Of a stretch of 64,000 nt of DNA, positions 37,030 through 47,316 are shown piece after piece; the stretch's first letter is position 1, and each line of letters starts with the position of its first letter. This DNA comes from Micropterix aruncella (lineage: Eukaryota; Arthropoda; Insecta; Lepidoptera; Micropterigidae). The position numbers and the translations under genes are program-made. The stretch covers positions 25,616,469-25,680,468 of the forward strand of contig OX155961.1 of NCBI GenBank assembly GCA_944548615.1, read 5' to 3'. A model generated the notes under the pieces. That model saw only the letters and a list, made by a program, of their open reading frames with translations. It was not told the DNA's origin and did not search any database.

Positions 37030-38019
37030 TCAAAGGGTTAAGCGCGCAAGCTCTGAAGTTGCATTGCACGTGCCGAACGGCATACGGACGAAGGCATACA
37101 TTCCTTTACGTTCCACAACAAATGCTGTCTTAGGTATTGATGTAACATCTAATGGTATTTGCCAGAAGGCCTTACCCAAATCTATAGAAGACAGATAGTG
37201 GGCGTCCTTTAGATTATCTAATATTCGTTGTGAAAAAGCTACAGGATAATGATCCTTTTCTGTTATCGCGTTTAAACGTCGTGAATCTAAACATACTCTC
37301 ATCGTCCCGTCTTTCTTTTCTACAGTTACCAGAGGGCTACTCCACTCTGACCTAATTGGTTTAATAACTCCTAACTTTAGCATCCGGTCTATTTCTAAGT
37401 TCAAAAGTTCTTGCTTATATGGTGACAATCCGTACGGTCGTTGTCGGACTGGACCGTCTTTTGTAATTATTTTATGTGTCACTAAGTGCGTTAATCCTAA
37501 TCCTTTATGTTCTATTGAAATTTCATTGAATTCTTCCTTTAATGATTTTAATATTTGTGATTCACGTTCGCCTAAATCACCTTCCTCCAAAATATATTTA
37601 TCCGACGTTATCTTTTGAACGAGACTGGCACAACGAATGAACTCCACCTCCTCATCTTCTAATTCGAAATCTATTTTTATTTTAAAAACTTTCAAGAATT
37701 CTAGTCCTAATATCACACCTTCTTTTATGCTCGGACTAATAATAAAATTTAAATTCCGTTTAATTTGTTTATATTGGGTCATAATTTTTAACTCTCCTAT
37801 TATATCTTGTATAGTTCCATCAGCCGAAGTCAACTCCACCCTATTCTTTTTTATTATATTTATATTATTTTTAAATGATGACATATACTTTTTTCCAATT
37901 ATATTCACCGTTGACCCGGTATCGATCAAAGCTTTTATTTTTTTTCCCTCTATTATTATCATTATATATGGTCTTTGATCATTAATATCATCAGTTAGGG
38001 TGCTATTGTATAGCCTCAC
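37030..38019 (-). CDS. pol: Gypsy-type pol, first part: protease and RT start
   Basis: The frame holds an aspartic protease with the 'ALIDTGSTVNIIG' active site at about residues 30-45, a linker, then the RT fingers and palm: 'GPVRQRPYGLSPYKQELLNL', 'WSSPLVTVEKKDGTMRVCLD', 'RRLNAITEKDHYPV', 'DLGKAFWQIPLD' and 'FVRMPFGTCNAT'. The last four codons before the stop come from the piggyBac-like element, so the frame is cut by insertion rather than ending naturally. The remaining RT, RNase H and integrase continue at 31772 downwards in the same phase. Any gag-pol fusion or frameshift signal lies around 38019-38046 and is not obvious. Confidence 0.9.
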   Translation of the reverse strand: MRLYNSTLTDDINDQRPYIMIIIEGKKIKALIDTGSTVNIIGKKYMSSFKNNINIIKKNRVELTSADGTIQDIIGELKIMTQYKQIKRNLNFIISPSIKEGVILGLEFLKVFKIKIDFELEDEEVEFIRCASLVQKITSDKYILEEGDLGERESQILKSLKEEFNEISIEHKGLGLTHLVTHKIITKDGPVRQRPYGLSPYKQELLNLEIDRMLKLGVIKPIRSEWSSPLVTVEKKDGTMRVCLDSRRLNAITEKDHYPVAFSQRILDNLKDAHYLSSIDLGKAFWQIPLDVTSIPKTAFVVERKGMYAFVRMPFGTCNATSELARLTL

Positions 38020-38045
38020 TAACCCCCTTACAGTTGGTGAGTCTT

Positions 38046-39162
38046 CTATTCGTTTCCCGAATTCTCCTGACGAGAGACTGGTCTCACTACTGAATCTTGA
38101 TCGTTCCTTACATCTCCCGACGTTCTATTTATATTATTTATATTTGATATCCCCTTATTATTATTGCATCGGGCGCATTCAAATTTCGTCACGCCCTCAG
38201 CACGACACCCGAAACAGATTTTACCCCTTATTTGCCGGCATGTGGTGAAGTGATGACCTACTTCCTCACATTTCAAACATATAATCTCGTTCACAATTCT
38301 ACTCTGTCCAGAGAAGTTATATCCCCCGCGCCCACGATTCATGTTTCCGCGCCCTCTACCTGACGTTTGGAATCTATTATTGTTAAACGGCATATCATTT
38401 ATATTGCGCTGGTCATTCCTAGGAAAGTCATTATAGCGCTTATTTTGATTATAGTTATTCTTTTCTATAACCGTCGCGACCATCGGTTTCTTATAATTTC
38501 CGCGATATACTTCTTTAATTGGGTTAGCTTCCTCTTTATTTATGTATTGCTCAAAGTTTTTCGCATACTTTACGAGCTCTTCGACAGTAGTCAGAATTTG
38601 TGCGCCTAATATGGGCTTATAACGATCGGCAACATTTATTTTTAGTATTTCTAATAAAATTGTATCTTTTATTGGTTCTTATTGAACGAAACCATTTCAA
38701 TGCGGGTCCAGTCAATAATTCGGTAAATGATTCTACTAATGTATTTCCGCTAACGCGTCGAGACCTCAATCTATCCTCGCACGTCTCAATGAAATCCAAT
38801 ACTGATCCTTCCCCGGTAAACTTAATTCCCCAACGAAACACATCATTTAAATTTCCCGCAGTCGGTGGCACATATGCACCTTCCTGCTTTATTATTTTAT
38901 TTGAATTATTTTCATTTAAAGCGATATTATTATTATTTATCGTTGCCTCCTTCAACTGTTCTTCTAAATTTTTTATTATATTAGTCATATTCTCTCTTTC
39001 CTTATCTATAAAAGCCTGATCAGCTGCTTGCTCTGCTAATCTATTATACTCATATAAGGAATTATGTGGACTATGCTCCCTATCGAACATGCTCCTAATA
39101 CGGCCCTGCTCAATATCTAATGCTAGTCGGCGTCTTTTTGACGTTGATGCGGTATAAGACAT
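38046..39162 (-). pseudogene. gag: Gypsy-type gag with one internal frame break
   Basis: Two overlapping frames make up Gag. The first (39162-38617) begins with a basic N-terminus ('MSYTASTSKRRRLALD'), has a coiled-coil-like middle and a capsid-type segment ('FRWGIKFTGEGSVLDFIETC', 'ELLTGPALKWFRSIR'). From about 38690 coding continues in another frame ('EPIKDTILLEILKINVADRY', then a capsid C-terminal helix region) to the nucleocapsid, with a CCHC knuckle 'CLKCEEVGHHFTTC', a second cysteine cluster 'CFGCRAEGVTKFEC' and an RG-rich stretch. Around 30-40 residues expected between the capsid halves seem missing, so a small deletion probably caused the break. This copy could not make intact Gag. 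Confidence 0.85.
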
Positions 39163-39811
39163 TATTTATATTATTATTATTTTTCTATATTGGAAATCTT
39201 TTTATTTATTATGATAATATTTTATATTTATTTTGCAATTCACGAGATGATATTATAATAATTTATGCAGACAAGACAGAACATTTATAAAGAAAATTAA
39301 TAATTATGATTCGCATAAAAAGGTTAATTCGCACTTTCGCAGAACGGGGTTTATTATTATATCTTATAATCTTATATATCTTATAATCAACCTCCGATAT
39401 AACTCACTTGCTAATATTGCAAATATTTAACAAGATAACATAAAAACATTCAAGATGATCTGTGCGATGGTATCACCGTAACACAGAAAAATAATATTAT
39501 AGTATTTGCTAGATAGTAATTACAACATAACATTTATCATATATGTGGTGCGACCTTATTGTCAACACTCAAAAAACAAACAAGCAAACAATAAAATATT
39601 CGCGAGTGAAATTTCAACTTCCTCGCCAAAGCTCACAAAAAGGACCAATATATACATGTATTAACATCCAATGATAGTATCCTCCAATGATAGTATCTAT
39701 ATATTTATTAGCCTCACCGATGAACGAACGATATTTATTCAAAAGTATTAATTATTACTATGTTTATGTTCTACTAAGTAGTTCCCGTTCACTTTAAAAT
39801 GTTTTAATCAG
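39163..39811 (-). other. Leader region between PBS and gag
   Basis: AT-rich, non-coding leader of the LTR element. A packaging signal would be expected here but cannot be recognised. Confidence 0.6.
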
Positions 39812-39829
39812 GCCCCACGTTGGGCGCCA
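39812..39829 (-). other. Primer binding site, tRNA-Lys type
   Basis: Three bases after the 5' LTR the minus strand reads TGGCGCCCAACGTGGGGC. It is complementary over 18 bases to the 3' end of eukaryotic tRNA-Lys(CTT) (...GCCCCACGTTGGGCGCCA). This tRNA would prime minus-strand DNA synthesis. Confidence 0.88.
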
Positions 39830-40522
39830 TTTTGTAGAGAATATTTTTTATTTAATCTTATTTAATATAATTTGTATAATTTGTGAGATGTAAGATGACA
39901 ATATCTCGCAATGATCATGATCGGCCCCACTTTGGGCAAGCCATTTTGTTATTATTTTTTATTTGTTTTATTTGTTTGTAATTTATATATTATTATTTTG
40001 TGTGTTTGGCCCCACTAGTTGGGTCGCCAATTTTGTAGCGTTTTAATTTTTTTTATTAATTTTTTTATTCATTTTATTTGTATGTTAATCAATCTTCAAT
40101 CTATCTTCAAACAATCTTCAAACAATCTCACCAGTTGGGTCGCCAATTTGTAGCGTATAACTTTTATTTCTTTTATTACTTATTTAAACGTGCGCGCGAT
40201 GTGTCATCAGCGATAAGCGCTTGATGGAGAAGATAAAATTGAAAGAAGAAGTGACTAAAAGAAGAGGATGATGCTAATATATGTATTAAGATATTCAAAG
40301 TATGCAGAGAATAGAGATTTCAAGTGAATAGCCCTGTTTTCTCTTGTACGATCTCCCTCATATATGAAATTCTCCTGTCCTGACTAAAATGTATTCTCCA
40401 AAAGAAGAAGAAGAATAATAAGGAGTATTCTATGTGTCTAGACCAATTTGTTAGACCCTTATGAACTTGGTTTTAGATAGTTTGAATCAATTTGAGGTTT
40501 ATAAATTAGGATCGGCTTGTAA

Positions 40523-42159
40523 TAAATAAATAAATACAAACGGAGCTGCCATGGAATTCACCGACCGGAGTCGGGCCCATCATAATACTATTTTTTACAC
40601 TTCTGGGGGGTGAGCAGTGGATTCCGGACTTACGAACCGGCTGTGGTAGGTTTAGGACAGCTGTCTTGCCACATGTGAGCGTTCACCTTGCCACCCATTC
40701 ACTCCCCCTTCGAAGCCATAGAATTTGAGATGCGCAAATCGCAGTTTTAGATAATTTTTCTAAGAAAGAGTTGATTATTTTTCTGGAAAGGCCAAGATCT
40801 TTAAAGAGGTGAAATAGAGATTTAGCTGGCAGGCCACGAGCGCCAACTTCCACCGCGTGAAGGTGAACAGTGAAGCCGTTCCGGGTTACGGCATTTGCAA
40901 GATCATGGTATTTATTTAATTTGTACTCGTGGTCTTTTGGGATATTTGATTCCCATGGAACAGTTAATTCTACAATAAGAGCCACCTTCCGAGATAGAGA
41001 GTAAAGAGTTATATCTGGACGGAGGGCTGTGCATCCGAGACTTTCAGGGAATTTATACTGCTTAGAGACCGAATCAACCTCCAGAGTCCAATCTGTAGCT
41101 TTCTCGATTATTGAGAAAGGTTTTGTAGTTAAATGTTTTTTGCCTTTAGAGCTATCCCGCACAAACTGTATTGGGGGTTTGGAGGATACTGTCAAACCCT
41201 TGTTGGCACGAGCCACTGAGAGACTAATTACCTCGCGAATAACAGCGAGAACTTTGTCATGGCGGTAAGTGTACCGTCCTTGATCTAAGGCCACCTTGCA
41301 GCCAGCTAGAATGTGTCTAGCTGTGCAAGGGGTATTGCTACAGAGGGGACAAGAACTATCCTCGGCAAAGCTCCAACGAGCGAGGTTACTGGGGTCTGGA
41401 AGTGTATGCTGAAAGGCATTCAAATAAAATTTCAGCATCTCTGGCGTCCAGTCATAGAGCATTACCTTCCAGTGCATTGGAGGCGGAATGCAAAAGTCAC
41501 CAATTGTTGTCCAGTCATTCTGGCATTGAAGGCCAATAGCATGAGCCATACTCTTGCTGTCGTAATCTCCCCGCAAAAGAGACTTCTTCAAGTCCACGTC
41601 GCTCGTGGTTGTACTGCCATACCCCAGACCAGTGCCATTCTGGCTGATTCCAGTAAGGAACCTTTTGTGGAAGTCTACGCGGGCTTGTAGTTCATTTGAA
41701 TCACTACAGCCACTTATTACGTGCTTCGATATTGCCGGATCTTTGGAATTGCACAGAATCGAATTTTTGGTTATTCTGGAGTTGGCGTAGAGCAGAGAGG
41801 GCAGTTTAAGCGCTAGCCCAAAATTTTGTTTGGACCTGAAGAGAGTCGAGGGGTCAGCTGGTTTAGCTAAGGACAGCCAGGATTTTAAACTAGACAAATG
41901 AAAGGACCAAGACAAATGTGACGTTAGATAATTGTCATAGATCCAGGCCTTACGAGGGCCAGAAATTAGCAAGGCATCTATTTTCGCCAGGCAACTTTTG
42001 AAATGCTCTATAACATGATCGCCCGAGACGTCTTTTCCCTGATGGGTGATTTTTCTGCCGAGGAATTTGAAATGATTGTTTGGGTCTATAAGGGAGATAT
42101 TAGAGCCCTTATAGACCAATTTGGGGTCATAGGATGTAAATTTTGTGCCCATGCGGGCC
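40523..42159 (-). mobile_element. 5'-truncated LINE with restriction-like endonuclease, in the LTR
   Basis: The insertion interrupts LTR sequence that is continuous at 23049-23075 in the other LTR. Its 3' end is a (TAAA)n-type tail (plus strand 40521-40536). No clear target duplication; about three target bases appear lost at the 5' junction. The 3' untranslated part is about 150 bases. Confidence 0.85.
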
Positions 42160-42161
42160 AC
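40683..42161 (-). CDS. C-terminal part of an R2/NeSL-like LINE ORF with endonuclease
   Basis: A 492-residue open frame without stops. It starts just downstream of where the RT active site would be ('FTSYDPKLVYKGSNISLI' and 'FKFLGRKITHQGK' belong to the RT C-terminal/thumb region). It then has a CCHC zinc motif in 'CPLCSNTPCTARHILAGC' (about residues 275-292) and a restriction-like endonuclease with 'LRPDITLYSLSRKVALIVEL' followed by TVPWE, the PD...E catalytic signature of RLE-bearing LINEs (R2, NeSL, Hero and relatives). The first methionine is an artefact of 5' truncation. The clean frame in a truncated copy points to a recent insertion. Exact clade not resolved. Confidence 0.85.
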   Translation of the reverse strand: MARMGTKFTSYDPKLVYKGSNISLIDPNNHFKFLGRKITHQGKDVSGDHVIEHFKSCLAKIDALLISGPRKAWIYDNYLTSHLSWSFHLSSLKSWLSLAKPADPSTLFRSKQNFGLALKLPSLLYANSRITKNSILCNSKDPAISKHVISGCSDSNELQARVDFHKRFLTGISQNGTGLGYGSTTTSDVDLKKSLLRGDYDSKSMAHAIGLQCQNDWTTIGDFCIPPPMHWKVMLYDWTPEMLKFYLNAFQHTLPDPSNLARWSFAEDSSCPLCSNTPCTARHILAGCKVALDQGRYTYRHDKVLAVIREVISLSVARANKGLTVSSKPPIQFVRDSSKGKKHLTTKPFSIIEKATDWTLEVDSVSKQYKFPESLGCTALRPDITLYSLSRKVALIVELTVPWESNIPKDHEYKLNKYHDLANAVTRNGFTVHLHAVEVGARGLPAKSLFHLFKDLGLSRKIINSFLEKLSKTAICASQILWLRRGSEWVAR

Positions 42162-45100
42162 ACTTTTAAGATCTCGACCCGAAGAATAATATTGATTTTT
42201 TGATGTTCTATGACACGATTCTTATATAGTGGATTATCAAAGGTGTTCTATAGTTAAATACTTCCAGATCAATGTATGCTAATAGTTTTAAGTCACTTTC
42301 TCAATATCGGTTGACGATTGCTCCAATCAGCTGGTTTTTTTTATGATGTCCTTATAAGTACGCTATTGTTCATTACTGAATATCGGACTTCTTTTGATTT
42401 GTCGATGCACTATTTATCACACTGACGGATGCTACAGTCTTCTGTCAGTGCGTCGTGAACTCAGGAGTTATTTTTCTTATATATTTATTGGATTACGAGA
42501 TACATTTATAATAAAGGCGCCAATCTCGCTTACTCCATTACTGCGTTCGTTCATCCGTTAGTGCTGCATCTGATCTATCGAATCAATTTCTAATTATGAT
42601 TTAGCTCAGTCTATTTTTATTCTCAGGTATGGTATCCTTTTGATTGAAAAATATGAACACTTTTTCCGGCAAAATATTCGATATATTGTAAAATAAAATT
42701 TTTAGTTGATACAATTCATTTACATATATGGCTCCTTTTGTAGCTTTGCATTAAATAACTTAAAATAACATGATAATATAACAATACGCAATATAGCACA
42801 AAAAAAACAACTTATCATATCCTAAATTAATTGGTATGTAGAGTGAATTACGACATACGTATATACATTTCCTTCTAAATTTATCGCTACACTGGTTCAC
42901 GGACTTCGTCTCTTGTGAAACCAGGCAGTTTCAAGTATCTCAATCTATAAGGCTTCGTCTTTTATTGACGGCCTGCAGTCACAATCAAGTACTGGCCTTA
43001 TAAAAAAAGGTTCACGCTTAACCAATTTGGTAGCGGCAGTACGACAAGCACATGGTATTGGCTTTCTATTTCAATTATAGCGCGAAACAGTATAAGACGC
43101 ATTTGTTATTCATAATTATAACAACATACATATTTGCTTAAAATATTAAAAAAATATCGACAATAACAGTTTCATAGTATTGCCAGCTTCAGCGGTTATA
43201 ACGCACGGATATAAAGCAATTATAGTAATTTGAACAATCTTACTTCGTATTAGGCTGCCATCCAATCCAATATCAATTACCTTACACTATTTACACTTTT
43301 ATACAACTTCTTAATAACTAAACACATAACAACTAAAAACTGTTTTATTCAATTTTTGACAGCTGCATCGTAGGGATGTCGGCCGTCTCGTACGATTGTT
43401 TCCCCCCCCCCCGTTCTGTCGAAAGATGATATTGATTCGAAGTTGTCTTCGTAATTCGAAGTCTATTGCGAATGTCTGTCTTGATATTACTTATATGATG
43501 CTACTCTTTACTTCTGCCATTGATTTTATGCTTCCGCGTACATTATATATTTCCCCGCCAAAATTTGATGTACGTAGCGTCTCTAGATAGATGTGTTTTT
43601 ATTGTTTTTAAGTCGATCTCTCGTCGAATCTTAGCACTGTTTAATTTTGTTTGCTTTCCCGCCAAATATTTGATGTACGTAGCGTCGCTTATAGAGGGTT
43701 TTTACTGTTTTACGTCGATCTCTCGTCGAATTTTTAGCACTGTTTAATTTTTGTTTGCTTTCCCGCCAAATATTTGATGTACCGCTTCTAATAAAATAAA
43801 TATGTGTTAAAAAAACTTCACTTAGATTCTACATGGTTTTTTATGGGAATGTTGGACAGCACCTCTGCCAACATTCCCTCGTTTTAACTTGAACTTTTAC
43901 ATTTTCCGGCACTTTTTCGACGTTTGGGTAACGAGGTTATTACGCGGTGGTTCTCCTGGTAAACTGAATTGAATTTGGCATCGCCCATCGCCTTTTTATA
44001 CCCTTCAAAATACGGCAATTTCTACATTTTTAGATGTGCTTTTCAACCCCTTCCTATGAGAATAACGTGGCCATCATGCTTTTTCTTTCTGGTTACCAAC
44101 TATCTTTTTTTCGCATTGGGGTTCCGTACCATTTCGTGCACATCGAGCTATCTTTGCACTCTTATTTCTTTAATTCACTCATTTGAGCTGATTTCCTTAT
44201 TTTTCCCTTATAATCTGTATCCCCAGTATCTAATTTCTGCATATATCTTAATTTTATGTTGCCTCCTCGCGGCGCTATGTGCTTCTAAAGGTACGTGTAT
44301 ATTTTTCCAAAAAGTATGTCTATTTCATTAACTATTATGGCTATTATTATTCATTTTTTTTCTACTATAACCCTATATGGTTTTTATAAAAAGTTATTCG
44401 GCGTAAGTAGGTTTTTCAGTGACCCAATTTGAAAACAATTTTTTTCATCGAAATTACTCATCCGCTTTCTTTAAAATTATGTCACCTATGACCTTTTTAA
44501 CTTGCTTCTTCTTTTTGTATACTCTAATATTTGTATTATCGTCTGCTTTTTGGGATATGGCTTTCCCTCCAAAACTTTCCCGCTAAATATGAATGAGACG
44601 CTCTTTAAGACGCTCGCCTGTTTTTCGTTAGTTGTCCACCTTAAAATTTCCTTCATTTCTGAATTACAGCGCCTCTAGTGATCAAAATTTGTACGATATT
44701 CCGACTCTATTTGATGTCAAAACATGGCAACACTTTCTTGCCGTGGATAATTCTGATTTATTTTTCTGTCAAATCGTCATTCATTTAGTTTCAAACATTA
44801 AATTCTCCCTGTAAACTATCGTACGGAATATATGCTCTGCTTCATAAAATAGCTTATTTCATTGGCTTTATTCTAGTAGGTCCATCTACTGTGTGTTCTA
44901 TCTATATAGGCTGTAATTAGCATTATCGTCTATAGTGGCGATTTTTCTCAGTAAAGTACGACAATTTAAGAATAAATTGAACTGTCACTTCGAGGTTGGC
45001 TGCGAATTCGTTCCCGGCGATATTTAAATCGATTGCTAACTATTTATTCTGTTTTCAGGTTCTACTTTCGTTTCAGAGGATAGTGCTTATTCTATACTAC

Positions 45101-45636
45101 GTCTATAGTGCGTGTCGTCGCTGAAATCTTTCTAAATATCCTGTGTTTCTATCATGCATCTTTTGAAGACCCATTTTTGTATGTGATTTCGGCGTTTTTT
45201 TTAATCATCGATTTTTCCTTGATTTTTCTCTAAAGCCTATTTAGTTTTATTTTATTTAGTGGTTTATTGCTATTACGCTTCATTTTTAACGAATATATAA
45301 ACGTTTTATTGTTTTATTGAGTTTTAATCTTATTTTAATATATTTTATATTCTCTTGTTGCCATGTTGGTAAAATTTTCTTACAGTTATCTGCTTATCGA
45401 CGGTAACATTTCTCGTTTTTTTCCCGCTAGATGTCGCTACACGTTTTGAAATTGATTTAAATTTTGGGATAATGAATGAATCGTCTAATTACTACTTTTA
45501 CGTTTTGAAGACCATTCACCTTGCCTTCCCGTTGCTGCGTATAGATGGCAATAGGTGTACTTACTTGGCATGGTTTGGTTTAGATATTAAGTATTTTATT
45601 TGACAGGAGGCGTTCGATTTTATATCATTACATCCT

Positions 45637-45944
45637 CCACGATAGCTTCCAAACGCTTCATCCGATTGAGCTGAAATTTGGCATGCAGGCATCATTTGGT
45701 CATGGCAAGAGTTCAAAAGATGTGGTTGTAAATTCGGTACACAGATGCCTGTTTGGAATTTGTTTGGAATATCTCATATACAAGCGAGACAAATATTTTT
45801 GAAACACTCTCATATTTAAGAAAATACAACATTGAAATAATTCATTACCACAAAAATACTACAAATATAGTATGAAAATACTATGAAAATATCAGCGGGG
45901 GGGGTGGGGGATTGGGGCGCGCAAATGGGGCTTAGGATCGTCAC
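45637..45944 (-). repeat. Right half of the split ACAG-type repeat, then unassigned DNA
   Basis: 'CCACGATAGCTTCCAAACGC' and 'GAGCTGAAATTTGGCATGCA' continue, in reverse orientation, the repeat interrupted at 22367. From about 45720 no feature is recognised; a G-run lies at 45895-45915. Confidence 0.65.
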
Positions 45945-46375
45945 AAGGAGGCCCTTTACTACCAGATTTGGCCGGATTTATTCGTCATCGGGCAAAGTTG
46001 CTTGCGCGGCCTCTACCCGATGGTAGCCGTAATTCAGTTCGAATGTATCGCGGTTCGTGGCGACCTTTGCCCGTCGGGTAACTATCGGATCATTTCAAAA
46101 GTGGGCGACATCAGGTCAACAACCACCCCAATGCTTAGAAAAAGCATAACAAAATTTTCCGCCTCCCTCCAGTTATTCGCCGGAGGGCACATTCGATTGG
46201 CTGACGCCACATGATGCGCAGACCGCCCAGCAGCGCCCAGAGGTCACCCCTCAGAGAAACTGATCCACCTGCCGTGGCATGGAAATCAGAGTCCGTTCCA
46301 CGTTCGGTTTACTTCGAGGAGGCTACTGGATAGGAGTTGTTGCCGTGTTACCGTGAGTTGAGCCGCAGATGTAAT
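45945..46375 (+). repeat. RepA-related repeat (RepA2 subfamily)
   Basis: Parallels 62905-63440: 'CTACCAGATTTGGCCGGATT', 'TTGCTTGCGCGGCCTCTACC', 'GATGCGCAGACCGCCCAGCA' and 'CCGTGAGTTGAGCCGCAG'. It is followed by a triplicated 'GCAGGTCTTAATGGCCTT' (46379-46435). Confidence 0.7.
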
Positions 46376-46858
46376 GAGCAGGTCTTAATGGCCTTATGCA
46401 GGTCTTAATGGCCTTGAGCAGGTCTTAACTGCTCAGGAACAGTTAACTGTCAAATAAACGGCTACAGGGTGGGGTTAGAATCTATACAGAAGTAAAGTAC
46501 TATAGTACAGAAGTAAAGTACTATACAGAAGTAAAGTAAAGCCCGAGTAGAAAAGACGACCGGAGTCGTTATAGCTGCTCGAGTGGTGGACGTTGGAGCA
46601 TATATTTAAAAAAAAGTTATTTTAGTCCTAATTTCGATGGCAGAGATGAGGTATTGGTTCTATACTCCTTTTGAAAGTGCCTATAGACATTTAGCACTAA
46701 TCCTTTGCTTTGGTTGGGGAGCTGTTTTACGTGATTCATTTTTACCATTGCCAATATGATTTTCCATTGAGATCCAAATCAAAAAACGTCATATTACTAT
46801 GAGGCTGAGAGTTTCAAAGTTCTCTTATTTAATTAGTATAGATGCTCGAATTGATCAA

Positions 46859-47316
46859 CTAGGGTTGTCGACTACAGCGGGCGAGCCCGTCACCTCAGGA
46901 AGTTTTAACGATTAGTCGTTCTATCTCCCTGGAGTGAGCGCAGAAGACTTGAGGACAAAACAGTCCACCGTCTAGCTACGCCACAAGCCCGTAAGAGGCC
47001 AACGCCTTAACCGCGAGATAGCCAGAAGTGTTACCCGGCGGGCCTACACTCACGCCCTTACTTCCAATTGTGACCAGATTACTCCGGTCTCTCGATTGGT
47101 TACGAGTTCGAGGTCGCTTGCGTGGTCCTCTCCCTTACAAAGCGGTAAAACGGTGTCTACCGAATCTATCGCGGACCACAGCGTCCTTTGCCCGGCTGTT
47201 CACCCAGGATCGGGTAGCCGATGATCATTTCAAAAGCAGTCGCCGTAAGGTCCGCAACCACTCCCGCTCTATAGGAAACAGTACTGCTTCCAGACTCCCC
47301 CGACTGTTAGTCAGAG
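46859..47316 (+). repeat. RepA repeat, part before the R1 insertion
   Basis: Typical RepA from 'GTTGTCGACTACAGCGGGCG' to 'GACTGTTAGTCAGAG'. The copy resumes at 50079 with the same site repeated. Frames here have no recognised domain. Confidence 0.88.

Larger units (their letters stand above)
31776..37037. mobile_element. piggyBac-like element inserted in pol
   Basis: TTAA flanks both ends (31772-31775, 37038-37041). The termini are inverted: left CCCTTGGAGTAAAT, right (reverse complement) CCCTTTGAGTATCA. A second short match, CACTTTT, lies 35-45 bases inside each end. TTAA target and CCCTT ends are piggyBac hallmarks. The host RT frame is interrupted exactly at TTAA and resumes in phase. I see no complete transposase; one acidic exon-like block lies at 35846-36079, and the interior is filled with other repeats. 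Confidence 0.85.
39833..45632 (-). repeat. 5' LTR of the gypsy-type element, interrupted by a LINE
   Basis: Same TGTAGAGAAT..CATTACA boundaries as the 3' LTR. The extra length is the LINE at 40523-42159; without it the LTR is about 4.16 kb. The interruption is absent from the other LTR, so the LINE arrived after the retrotransposon. Confidence 0.92.

Noticed and set aside
36737..37069. 110-codon minus frame at the piggyBac edge
   Set aside because: Crosses the transposon/pol junction; no domain recognised.
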